A DNA stretch of 35,148 nt from a virus. This document shows positions 8,215 through 16,161 of this stretch, piece by piece. The stretch spans positions 1-35,148 of IMG/VR virus record IMGVR_UViG_3300025732_000133. The stretch is one strand, 5' to 3'. Numbering within the stretch: the first letter of the stretch is position 1; each line of letters starts with the position of its first letter. The position numbers were made by a program, and so were the translations under genes. Below the pieces are notes generated by a model, which saw nothing but the letters and a program-made list of their open reading frames with translations, did no database searches and was not told the origin of the DNA.

Positions 8215-8601
8215 ATGCCATACTACGCACCAGCATCATCCTCAACAATTAAGGTAAACGCAACGGCAGGGGAAAACCTTGTGGCTGGCGACTTAACCTA
8301 CCTAAAAAGCGATGGCAAGTATTGGAAAGCCTCTGTATCTTCATCAACTACTGGCACAGCAAAGCTTTTAATGGCTAACGCTACAATCAGCGCAAACGCT
8401 ATCGGTCAGTTCATAGCCTACGGCACAGTACCTATGGCTGGTCTTACTGCTGGTTCTGTGTACTTTATGTCAACTGGTGGAGGAATATCTACCGCAGCAC
8501 CGACAACTCAGGACTATGTTATTCGACCAGTAGGCACAGCATCAACAACAACAACATTGGAGTTCGACCCGAGCGTATCTTGGGCGACCTATAAGGCTTA
8601 A
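8215..8601 (+). CDS. Small beta-rich virion protein
   Basis: This 128-residue protein is preceded by AAGGAGG 7 nt before ATG. The sequence TAGENLVAGDLTYLKSDGKYW, then FIAYGTVPMAGL, VYFMSTGGGIST and RPVGTAST, alternates short strands and turns. It looks like the small fibre-head or head-decoration domains found in many phage structural modules. There are no cysteines and no transmembrane segment. It sits between the fibre and the tailspike, two bases before the next start. Assignment as decoration versus fibre accessory is undecided. Confidence 0.55.
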   Translation: MPYYAPASSSTIKVNATAGENLVAGDLTYLKSDGKYWKASVSSSTTGTAKLLMANATISANAIGQFIAYGTVPMAGLTAGSVYFMSTGGGISTAAPTTQDYVIRPVGTASTTTTLEFDPSVSWATYKA

Positions 8602-8603
8602 CG

Positions 8604-10763
8604 ATGGCTACATTTTATCTTGATTTAGTAAATGGAAATGACGCAAGTGCTGGTACATCTTGGGCAACAGCTTGGAAAACATTTACTAACGGCGCAACTG
8701 CAGCAAGAATAGCTCCTGGTGATGAAATACGAGTAGCTAAATCTTCTGACCCAGTATCTATTGGAAACGCTACTTGGACCAGTCAATCTGCTACGCTTAC
8801 ATTAGCAACTGCTAAAACTGCAACTATAGATAACTGCGAAACTGCATGGACAGCGGCAAATGGTTCTAATGTAACTAGAAGTACAGCAGGCGGACCAAAA
8901 CAGGGAACATATTATGCTGCAATAACTACTCCAGCTGCTACTACAACATCTACTAAATACGCATATTTTGCCGTAGGTGGAGCTAGTGGATTAGATTTAT
9001 CGGCGTACCAACAGATTACTTTTTGGATACAAAATATTGGAACAGCAATAGCAGATGCCAATTCTTATCAAATTAAACTTTGTTCAGATACGACTGGCGA
9101 TACGGCAGTAGATACTTTTAATGTTATTGCTATACCATCTATTGCTAACTGGGTTCCTTTAGTATTAACAAAAGTTGGAGGTGGAAACTTAGGAAGTGCA
9201 ATAAAATCTATTGCTTTATATACAGGAACAACTAGCCCTGGAAACACAAGGCTTATATATTTAGATAATTTTTCTGCTTGCACTACTAACGGATTAAATC
9301 TTCAAAGTCTTATAAGTAAAAACTCAACTGCTGATTTTACTATGAGCGAGGGTTGGTGGAATATACAAAGCATATCTGGAACTACATTGAGAATAAGCGG
9401 ACAGAACTCTTTTACTGAAGCATCATCCTATCGAGGTTATTATACAGATGGCACCAGTCCTGAGACTGTCACTACATATATTAGGTCTACAATAAAAACT
9501 TCTATGGCTGCTGCTTCTAATACATCTGTAGAAACTATACAAGATACTGGAACAGCAGGTAATTATATTACTTTTACTGGTGGCTGGGATACAGTAAGCA
9601 ATACAAGAACTTCAATGACTTTTATGGATGGTGTAAATAACTTAGGTTATTGTTTAGTAAATAATGGAAAAAATTATATAAAACTAGAGTATTTTGGTTT
9701 TGCTAGATATCAGGCAGGCATACAATCAAATGTTGCCACTACAGGAAGTATTTATCAAAAATTACATGGTGTTGTAGCTAACGACGCAATAATTAGGGAT
9801 ACTATTGCTTCAACTGCATCGAACATAAATAATATTTATAGTGTATCGGGGTCTGCATTGAACATTTCTGGATTAACATATTCTACTATAGATACCATAA
9901 CAGCTATCGGAAGTTTTAGTGCAGGAATAACTTGCGGTACTATTTACAGTAATTTATCTAATTTAATTAGTAATTACACATTTAACCAAGGCATTGTACT
10001 TATTACTTCTAACTATAATACATTTACAAATCTAACAGCAAAATATGGTGGAAACTACGGACTACAAATTACTGGTGGCAATAATATTTATTACAATATA
10101 ACAGCTAATAATAATGTAACTGCTGGTGTTAATATTGGTGGTACTAAAAATTATTATTACAACTTATCTACAACTGGCAACGCATCTAATAGTATTTTAG
10201 TTAGTGGTTATGCAAATATAATAAACAACTATACTTATGGAGAATCAGTACCTATATTGTGGCAAACTGGAGGTGTTGCATTAAAAGAGCAGGGTTTAGA
10301 TTTCATTAACGGTTCTCCAATAGGAGCTACATATTTAAATGCTACTGGTACTTCAACTAGTTCTTTTTCTGCTATACAACAAAGCGTAACTACTAAAACT
10401 GGTACAGGGTATGCTTGGCAATGCAATGTCCTAAGTACAATACATACTGCAACCGTACCAGCTAAACTAACTGTATCTAAAATAGCTGTTAACGCTAATA
10501 AATTAGTAACCGTAAAAGCGTGGGTAAAGCTATCTCACGCAAGTAACATCAGTGCAGCATTAGTGGCACCTAAATTAAATATACAAGGTGTATCTTCTGA
10601 TATTATTGCAAACAAAACTGCTGATACTAACTGGGAAGAATTGACTGTTACATTCACACCTACAGTAACTGGCGTAGCGACTATAGAACTTTGGACTTGG
10701 TCTACTACTGGAAGTACAACTAACTCGTCATACATAGATAGTATGACAATAACGCAGGCATAA
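8604..10763 (+). CDS. Tailspike, right-handed beta-helix with C-terminal jelly-roll
   Basis: In this 719-residue protein the N-terminal LVNGNDASAGTSWATAWKTF (7-26) followed by PGDEIRVAKS is the usual entry cap of phage beta-helix tailspikes. A long repetitive middle, about 300-530, has regular N/G turns (NNYTYG, GGNNIYYN, GGTKNYYYN) typical of parallel beta-helix rungs. The last 150 residues resemble a carbohydrate-binding jelly-roll (KAWVKLSHAS, WEELTVTFTP, SYIDSMTIT). The expected role is binding or cutting host surface polysaccharide; catalytic residues cannot be named. Third positions are much richer in A/T than in the capsid genes, which suggests acquisition from elsewhere. Confidence 0.7.
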   Translation: MATFYLDLVNGNDASAGTSWATAWKTFTNGATAARIAPGDEIRVAKSSDPVSIGNATWTSQSATLTLATAKTATIDNCETAWTAANGSNVTRSTAGGPKQGTYYAAITTPAATTTSTKYAYFAVGGASGLDLSAYQQITFWIQNIGTAIADANSYQIKLCSDTTGDTAVDTFNVIAIPSIANWVPLVLTKVGGGNLGSAIKSIALYTGTTSPGNTRLIYLDNFSACTTNGLNLQSLISKNSTADFTMSEGWWNIQSISGTTLRISGQNSFTEASSYRGYYTDGTSPETVTTYIRSTIKTSMAAASNTSVETIQDTGTAGNYITFTGGWDTVSNTRTSMTFMDGVNNLGYCLVNNGKNYIKLEYFGFARYQAGIQSNVATTGSIYQKLHGVVANDAIIRDTIASTASNINNIYSVSGSALNISGLTYSTIDTITAIGSFSAGITCGTIYSNLSNLISNYTFNQGIVLITSNYNTFTNLTAKYGGNYGLQITGGNNIYYNITANNNVTAGVNIGGTKNYYYNLSTTGNASNSILVSGYANIINNYTYGESVPILWQTGGVALKEQGLDFINGSPIGATYLNATGTSTSSFSAIQQSVTTKTGTGYAWQCNVLSTIHTATVPAKLTVSKIAVNANKLVTVKAWVKLSHASNISAALVAPKLNIQGVSSDIIANKTADTNWEELTVTFTPTVTGVATIELWTWSTTGSTTNSSYIDSMTITQA

Positions 10764-10764
10764 T

Positions 10765-10920
10765 ATGAGTATAATTTTGAGAAAAGAACTAATAAACGAA
10801 AAATGGGCAATCTGGGTTGAATATGACGAAAATAGCGCAGTAATATTAGAATTTAATACTGAACCTACTGAACAAGAAGTACAGACTGAATTAGATAAAT
10901 TAAAACAAATAGGAGCATAA
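10765..10920 (+). CDS. Small unknown protein, 51 residues
   Basis: The gene starts at ATG 10765 directly after the tailspike stop and ends at TAA 10918-10920, encoding MSIILRKELINEKWAIWVEY and then a Glu-rich helical tail ending KLKQIGA. It shares the AT-rich composition of the tailspike and leads into the next gene, whose ribosome site AGGAGC lies in its last codons. The tight packing argues it is real. A fibre chaperone or attachment adaptor is conceivable but there is no sequence support. Confidence 0.6.
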   Translation: MSIILRKELINEKWAIWVEYDENSAVILEFNTEPTEQEVQTELDKLKQIGA

Positions 10921-10923
10921 ATT

Positions 10924-11181
10924 ATGGCGCTTCCTACCAGTACAGAAACTGCGTCAATGGATTGGTACTATTCAGGTAAACCTTATGTAGATGTACCATC
11001 TAACTCAACAGTAGATACGACTACTACTGATTGGAGTTATGGAGGACAACCATTCGTAACTAACCCTAGCGTGTCTGGTCCTACTAATATCGGTGGCTGG
11101 GATGGTGTTGGTTCCGCCAACCTACAATCTCTAATGGGAACTCAATACACCAGCATAGAAACAATCTATGGTGTTACTTAG
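10924..11181 (+). CDS. Small virion-associated protein with internal repeat
   Basis: This 85-residue protein carries two copies of one motif, DWYYSGKPYVDVPSNS (about 13-28) and DWSYGGQPFVTNPSVS (about 37-52), followed by GPTNIGGWDGVG. Short proteins with repeated Y-x-G-x-P-[FY]-V units occur in phage tail and fibre modules, but I do not recognise this family. Its TAG stop shares base 11181 with the following late promoter. Confidence 0.55.
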   Translation: MALPTSTETASMDWYYSGKPYVDVPSNSTVDTTTTDWSYGGQPFVTNPSVSGPTNIGGWDGVGSANLQSLMGTQYTSIETIYGVT

Positions 11182-11207
11182 TGATATAATAAGGATAACA
11201 AGGCGGG
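11181..11207 (+). promoter_or_regulatory. Late promoter copy B
   Basis: GTGATATAAT at 11181-11190, then AAGGCGGG at 11200-11207. It precedes the adaptor gene, which uses a GTG start at 11220. No -35 hexamer is visible. Confidence 0.75.
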
Positions 11208-11219
11208 CGAGGGACTCTC

Positions 11220-11891
11220 GTGGCATACCAACTTAGCGATCTTATTACCAAAGTACAGAGAAGAGTTAGAGATACTGGTTACTCTACTTCTGAAATTACT
11301 GACTACTTAAACGACACACAAAACGACATTTATAACGAATACCGTCTGCCATTTATGCAGACTTATGTTGATTACGCACTGTTCGCTAACACAGCAGACA
11401 TTACAAACAGTTCTGGTTTGCTTCCAGACTATGTGCAGGCTGTTGATCTTCAAGTGACTACTACTGGCAAAGAAACTCAGCTAATCTACATGCCTTACGA
11501 GGAATTGTTTTCAACATACCCAGACCCAAGCGACCAGACAGCCTATCCATCAACTACTCCAATGTACTGGTACTTCTATAACGAAACTATCAACGTATTC
11601 CCAACATCAGCAGTAGACTTAACAGTTCGCCTTAGATACTGGAAGAAGCCAACAGACCTAGTGCAGGCCACTGATGTGCCAAGCATTCCATCTGAGTTTG
11701 CTGAACTGCTTGTAGTAGGCGCTGCTTACCGAGTGCTTCAGGTCAAAGACAACTATGATCAAGCTGGCATTCTCCAAAACAAATATGACGAACTATTACA
11801 AAAACTCGTTGTGAAGTACAGCGTGCCTCAGACAGGCAAAGCGCTTCGTATGAGAATTAACCGTCTTGCTGCTGGCAAGCTAAACTTCTAG
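11220..11891 (+). CDS. Head-tail adaptor (connector) protein
   Basis: This 223-residue protein, GTG start, has the typical opening LSDLITKVQRRVRDTGYSTSEITDYLNDTQNDIYNEY (shown here as residues about 5-41), a helical bundle that docks under the portal in podoviruses. A beta-rich middle follows (QLIYMPYEELFSTYPD; VRLRYWKKPTDL), then helices (IPSEFAELLVVGAAYRVLQ) and the C-terminal LRMRINRLAAGKLNF. Size and layout fit T7 gp11 / P22 gp4-type adaptors. The next gene, a nozzle-like protein, begins 11 bases later with a strong AGGAGG site, as in many short-tailed phages. Confidence 0.75.
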   Translation: MAYQLSDLITKVQRRVRDTGYSTSEITDYLNDTQNDIYNEYRLPFMQTYVDYALFANTADITNSSGLLPDYVQAVDLQVTTTGKETQLIYMPYEELFSTYPDPSDQTAYPSTTPMYWYFYNETINVFPTSAVDLTVRLRYWKKPTDLVQATDVPSIPSEFAELLVVGAAYRVLQVKDNYDQAGILQNKYDELLQKLVVKYSVPQTGKALRMRINRLAAGKLNF

Positions 11892-11902
11892 GAGGTTCAT
11901 AT

Positions 11903-13888
11903 ATGCCTTGGGCACGAAGAGTAACAAAGCGAATACCAGCACAGGGATCGCCAAGACAAACCCTAGAAATGAACGATTACTCTATGGGCTTCAACTCTTT
12001 TACAGGAAATGACTCATTCCCAGTCAAGAATGGCGGCGGAAACATGTGGCGTGTTGCTAAGAACGCTCGCATCACAACCCTCGGGGAGTATGGAACTAGA
12101 CAAGGCGTAGACTTCCACAGCGCAGCAGTTGGAGAAACTCAAGACCAAGCGCAAACCTCAACTACTGGCGCAAGCACAGTTAACTTTAATTACACAGCGA
12201 GGGTAGCTCAGAAGTTTACAGCTGCAGCAACAGGCCGTTTATCTAAGGTAGAAGTTAACATTAAGAACACTCTGAGTGGTACAGGTGCAGTAATGTGTGA
12301 GATATGGTCAGACACTGGCGGTTCTCCCGGCACTAAACTAGCCACATCTTCAATCTCAGCGTCATCTCCTAACGGTACATTTGCTTACAAAACCTTTTAT
12401 TACAATGAAGCACCAGCCGTAACAAGCGCATCTAGCTACTGGCTAGTCATTTATGCACAAGCAGACGCTACTGGTAACTACACTTTATCCACAACTACGA
12501 ACACAACTCTTGCTAAGACATCAGTAGACATTGGTACTACATGGACTGCACAAAGCTACTCAATCAACTTTCGTCAATACTACGCCACTAACGCAGGCGT
12601 AAAGGGTCTTTTCAGGGCATATAAGAGCGATGGAACAAAAGTAACACTCTTTGTGGCTGGAACTACGCTGTATTCAGTAAACAACTCTACAGGGGCTCTT
12701 ACGAGCGTCAAGACAGGACTCAATGCAAGCGCTACTGACTACCGATTTGCACTCGTGAACGACATTGTGTACTACGTTAACGGCTACGATGGCTACCGCA
12801 AGTGGGATTTCAGCTCAGAATCTCAGGTTTCTGCTACAAACTACACAACTTTGACTGAACACAAGGGCATAATGTTCCTTGCAGACAAGACTGACCCTAG
12901 CAAAGTAGTCTTTTCTAACTTTGCAGCTTACGAAACATTTACTTCTACTGACTTCTTGTACATACCAGCGCCTAAAACTGGCGATCCTGTGTCCGCATTG
13001 GTATCTTTGAACGGTTACCTGTTCGTTTACACTCTTAATAACAAGTACATCTTAGCTGGAGATGACCGAGATAGCTTCTCACTTGGCGAAGCACCAGACC
13101 AAAGGGGAACATTTACACAAGAATCAGTCACAAAAGACAAGAACTTTATGTATTACCTATCTAATGACGGCGTTTACCGCTCAAATGGTTCAGAAGCACA
13201 GCTACTCAGCGAGAATGTCTACCAAGAAGTGTTTAATCTAGCTGACAAGCCTGAGTGCACACTGCAAGTTAATGGTGGCCGACTCTATATGTGGTATCAG
13301 ACACTAGGTTCTTCAGTAAATGACGAATGTCTAGTCTGGAATCTTAACTATTCAAGCAAATCTGACACAGTCGAGAGCCGAGATACACAGAGTTACGGTG
13401 CTAGAGCATACGCAGCCTTTGATGATAACAACGCACTTCTAGTCGGTTCTAGCCTTGTAGGTCAAGTTTGGTGGCAAGAACTACCAACTAACGACTATAC
13501 AAACGGCGGAGGCATAATAGAGTTCGAGCTTTCTACACCTTACATGCCATTTACAAGCCCAGCAGTTCTAAAAGAGATACGCTACTGGAACGCACGATTC
13601 GGTGCACAGTCTGATGCTTACGATATAAGTTGTGAGTACGCTTATGACCTACGAGACAACTGGGCACTATATAACTCTCAAGATGTGCAGGGAGAGGGTA
13701 CTACTTACGGTGGTGGCTCTACATTCGGCTCAGGCGCAGCATACGGTACAACCTCCGAGCTACAGTCATACATGTATGTCCCTGGCGAATACCGAAGAAT
13801 CGCTCTCAGGTACAAGCACTACGCCACAAGACAACCTCATACTTTCCTGGGACACACTCTAGTAGTTCAAACCAGGAGAATTAGGTAA
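11903..13888 (+). CDS. Tail nozzle / stopper-like beta-propeller protein with inserted beta domain
   Basis: This 661-residue protein starts MPWARRVTKRIPAQGSPRQT, then GFNSFTGNDSFPVKNGG, as in podovirus nozzle or stabilisation proteins (T7 gp12, P22 gp10 type). Repeating propeller blades are visible from about 225 on: LFVAGTTLYSVNNSTG, ALVNDIVYYVNGYDG, MFLADKTDPSKVVFSNF, YLSNDGVYRSNGSEAQLL. Residues about 80-215 (VAQKFTAAATGRLSKVEV ... YSINFRQYY) look like a separate beta-sandwich inserted before the propeller, perhaps a sugar-binding outer domain. It closes the portal channel in the mature virion. The last bases overlap the next start (TAATG). Confidence 0.72.
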   Translation: MPWARRVTKRIPAQGSPRQTLEMNDYSMGFNSFTGNDSFPVKNGGGNMWRVAKNARITTLGEYGTRQGVDFHSAAVGETQDQAQTSTTGASTVNFNYTARVAQKFTAAATGRLSKVEVNIKNTLSGTGAVMCEIWSDTGGSPGTKLATSSISASSPNGTFAYKTFYYNEAPAVTSASSYWLVIYAQADATGNYTLSTTTNTTLAKTSVDIGTTWTAQSYSINFRQYYATNAGVKGLFRAYKSDGTKVTLFVAGTTLYSVNNSTGALTSVKTGLNASATDYRFALVNDIVYYVNGYDGYRKWDFSSESQVSATNYTTLTEHKGIMFLADKTDPSKVVFSNFAAYETFTSTDFLYIPAPKTGDPVSALVSLNGYLFVYTLNNKYILAGDDRDSFSLGEAPDQRGTFTQESVTKDKNFMYYLSNDGVYRSNGSEAQLLSENVYQEVFNLADKPECTLQVNGGRLYMWYQTLGSSVNDECLVWNLNYSSKSDTVESRDTQSYGARAYAAFDDNNALLVGSSLVGQVWWQELPTNDYTNGGGIIEFELSTPYMPFTSPAVLKEIRYWNARFGAQSDAYDISCEYAYDLRDNWALYNSQDVQGEGTTYGGGSTFGSGAAYGTTSELQSYMYVPGEYRRIALRYKHYATRQPHTFLGHTLVVQTRRIR

Positions 13889-15402
13889 TGGCATTTGTTC
13901 CACTTAACACCAACAACTCTGATTTAGCCAACTACAACTCTGTTAACAGCTTGATGCTGGATTATCAGGGCTTCAAGAAAACAGCCAACGGAAATTTTGC
14001 AGACGGCTGGATATCGGGAGTTTTGCCTAGCGTTTCATCAGTTACAGCAAACGGCAATAGAAGCTACGACATTACTTTTAGCGGTGATGTGAGCTCTTAT
14101 CTTAGCCCAGGCATGCGACTAAAGACTGTTAGGCAAGTTGCAGCACCTACGCAATGTACATCGCTTAATGGTTCTACTCAATACTGGTCAGATTCTACAG
14201 TTAGCGGTTTTACAGCTACAGATGATGTAACTTTTATGGCTTGGATATATCTAACAAGTTATTCTGCTAGCTCTCAAGATATTGTAGGTAGGGGAGCAAT
14301 AGTATCTAGCGGTTGTGGTATAAATCTCGCAGCTTCTTCAGGTCTATTACAAGTATTTGGTTTTGCTGCTGGACCAACATATAGAATATTTACTTCTTAT
14401 CAGACAATACCTCTTAATAAATGGGTTCATGTAGCTGGTACGCTCAATATGTCAGCAGGAGCTTATAAATTATATATAGACGGTACAGAAGTTCCAGGTA
14501 ACCTCGGAAGCTCAGGTACGCCAAGTGCATTTGTAAATACAGGAGACCTTTGGGTTGGTAGACGACAAAGCGGTACGACCTACTTCAATGGAAAGATAGC
14601 TCAAGCAGCAATATTCTCATCAGTATTAAGCGAAGCAACAATCAAGCAATACATGACTCAAGGTCTTACTGGAACAGAATCAACTTTAGTATCTGCCTAC
14701 TCATTTAATGGTACGGCTGACGACTTAAACACTACAAACGCCAATAACCTTACAGCAAGTGGTTCAGCAGTCGCTACTAATTCAGACTCACCTTTTTCTG
14801 TGAACGGCTCAGGAACACCTACTGGAACAGATGATTATGCAATAGTTCAAAAGGTATCCACTACAGTTGCAACAGTACAAGTCCCAACAGGATGCACCAT
14901 ACCTACATCTGGTGGAATAGCAGCCTCATACATATCCACAACTCAAAGTCCTTTTAACTGGATAACTGATAAAAGTAGATGGATACTTAATAACATATAT
15001 CGTGCACAATATATACAAAGCTCACCAGTACAAAACACTTGGTATAACTTGAGTACTACTTCTGGAACATCTGGAGGGATGGTCTTGTCTATACCAAAAG
15101 GAAACTGGGATGTTGGCTATTATGCAAATATGTACTGTAGCCGAGCATCAGGTAGCGCCGACATTTATTCCACATTATCTACGGCCAATAACACTGAATC
15201 TGATAGAAGCTGGACAACTAACGGGCAGTCTAACCCAGCAACCGATGTAACATCTTCTGTTACTATGCAAAAACCACTTTCTGTATCTGCACAAACTAGT
15301 TATTACTTAAATACAAAAACAGCAGCAGCTTCAGTAACTGCTCTGTATCAACTAGGTGATAGAGCTAATGTAGAAATATTCGCTCTACCATCAGGTCTCT
15401 GA
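13888..15402 (+). CDS. LamG-domain virion protein, probable receptor binding
   Basis: The 504-residue protein has at about residues 90-240 a concanavalin/LamG-like domain: CTSLNGSTQYWSDS, VTFMAWIYLTSY, KWVHVAGTLNMSAGAYKLYI, DLWVGRRQSG, YFNGKIAQAAIFSSVLSEA. This is the standard order of a LamG_3-type jelly-roll that binds sugars. The N-terminal 85 residues use the codons of the neighbouring structural genes. The LamG part and beyond is visibly richer in A/T, suggesting a swapped-in receptor module. The C-terminal 130 residues form another beta domain (WYNLSTTSGTSGGMVLSIPK). Confidence 0.7.
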   Translation: MAFVPLNTNNSDLANYNSVNSLMLDYQGFKKTANGNFADGWISGVLPSVSSVTANGNRSYDITFSGDVSSYLSPGMRLKTVRQVAAPTQCTSLNGSTQYWSDSTVSGFTATDDVTFMAWIYLTSYSASSQDIVGRGAIVSSGCGINLAASSGLLQVFGFAAGPTYRIFTSYQTIPLNKWVHVAGTLNMSAGAYKLYIDGTEVPGNLGSSGTPSAFVNTGDLWVGRRQSGTTYFNGKIAQAAIFSSVLSEATIKQYMTQGLTGTESTLVSAYSFNGTADDLNTTNANNLTASGSAVATNSDSPFSVNGSGTPTGTDDYAIVQKVSTTVATVQVPTGCTIPTSGGIAASYISTTQSPFNWITDKSRWILNNIYRAQYIQSSPVQNTWYNLSTTSGTSGGMVLSIPKGNWDVGYYANMYCSRASGSADIYSTLSTANNTESDRSWTTNGQSNPATDVTSSVTMQKPLSVSAQTSYYLNTKTAAASVTALYQLGDRANVEIFALPSGL

Positions 15403-15408
15403 TGAATT

Positions 15409-15435
15409 GTGATATAATGCAGATAACAAGGCGGG
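15409..15435 (+). promoter_or_regulatory. Late promoter copy C
   Basis: GTGATATAAT at 15409-15418 and AAGGCGGG at 15428-15435, with the same 9-nt spacing as copy B. It precedes the ejection-protein genes. Confidence 0.75.
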
Positions 15436-15447
15436 TCGAGTAAAAGC

Positions 15448-16161
15448 ATGCAACCCCGAACACTAGACCAAATATTAGCAGAATTACAACCTAGTTATCA
15501 GCCATCTATTGACTTTCTAAGACAACGCCAAACAGAGATACCAAAGACTGTTGAATCAGATATTGCAGCAGCCAATGCAGCACAAACTAAAGCATACGAA
15601 GATATCTTAACTGGGGCTAGACGACGTGGTCTAGGATTCGCAGGTATACCACTGGGAGAACAGGCTCAATACGCATCTACTGTTTATGCTCCAGCAGTAT
15701 TACAGGCTCGAACCCGTGGTACAGAAGCCGCTCGTGATCTTGAGGGTACAATACTCGGCCTACAAGCTGAAATGAGAAATGCAGCTATAGCACGCAGACA
15801 AAGAGAGCAGGACATAGCTACAGAGTTGGCAAACGCAAGCAGAGGCGGTGGTGGTTCTGCGGCAAGCGATACTAGCTCAGTGCTTAGTAACTTATTAGCA
15901 TATTTATCAGGTGGTAACACGGGAACTGGAACAAATAGACCATCTCTAAGCTCAATATTTGGCACTCCTCCTCAAGCAACACAACCACAAGTAAGAGTCA
16001 CAGCACCAACTCCACAAAATATAGTTCAGCCATCATCTAGCGTAAGACTACAACCAACAGTTTCAGCACCACTACAGGCTGGCAAAACTTCCCTACAATC
16101 TACTGGAGTCAGACTACAAGGTGGCATACCAGCTTCATTTACAGGATTGAGGGTTAGATAA
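15448..16161 (+). CDS. Internal virion protein candidate (coiled coil, Gly/Ser-rich)
   Basis: In this 237-residue protein residues 1-135 are helical and alanine-rich (QTEIPKTVESDIAAANAAQT; LQAEMRNAAIARRQREQDI). Residues about 137-145 form a Gly run (RGGGGSAAS), and the rest is low-complexity Pro/Gln/Ser with repeated RLQ elements. N-terminal LAELQPSYQPS recurs as LTQLQPSYTQA in the next protein (about residue 500). Proteins of this type lie upstream of the big ejection protein in several podoviruses. A role inside the capsid or in DNA ejection is inferred from order only. Confidence 0.55.
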   Translation: MQPRTLDQILAELQPSYQPSIDFLRQRQTEIPKTVESDIAAANAAQTKAYEDILTGARRRGLGFAGIPLGEQAQYASTVYAPAVLQARTRGTEAARDLEGTILGLQAEMRNAAIARRQREQDIATELANASRGGGGSAASDTSSVLSNLLAYLSGGNTGTGTNRPSLSSIFGTPPQATQPQVRVTAPTPQNIVQPSSSVRLQPTVSAPLQAGKTSLQSTGVRLQGGIPASFTGLRVR

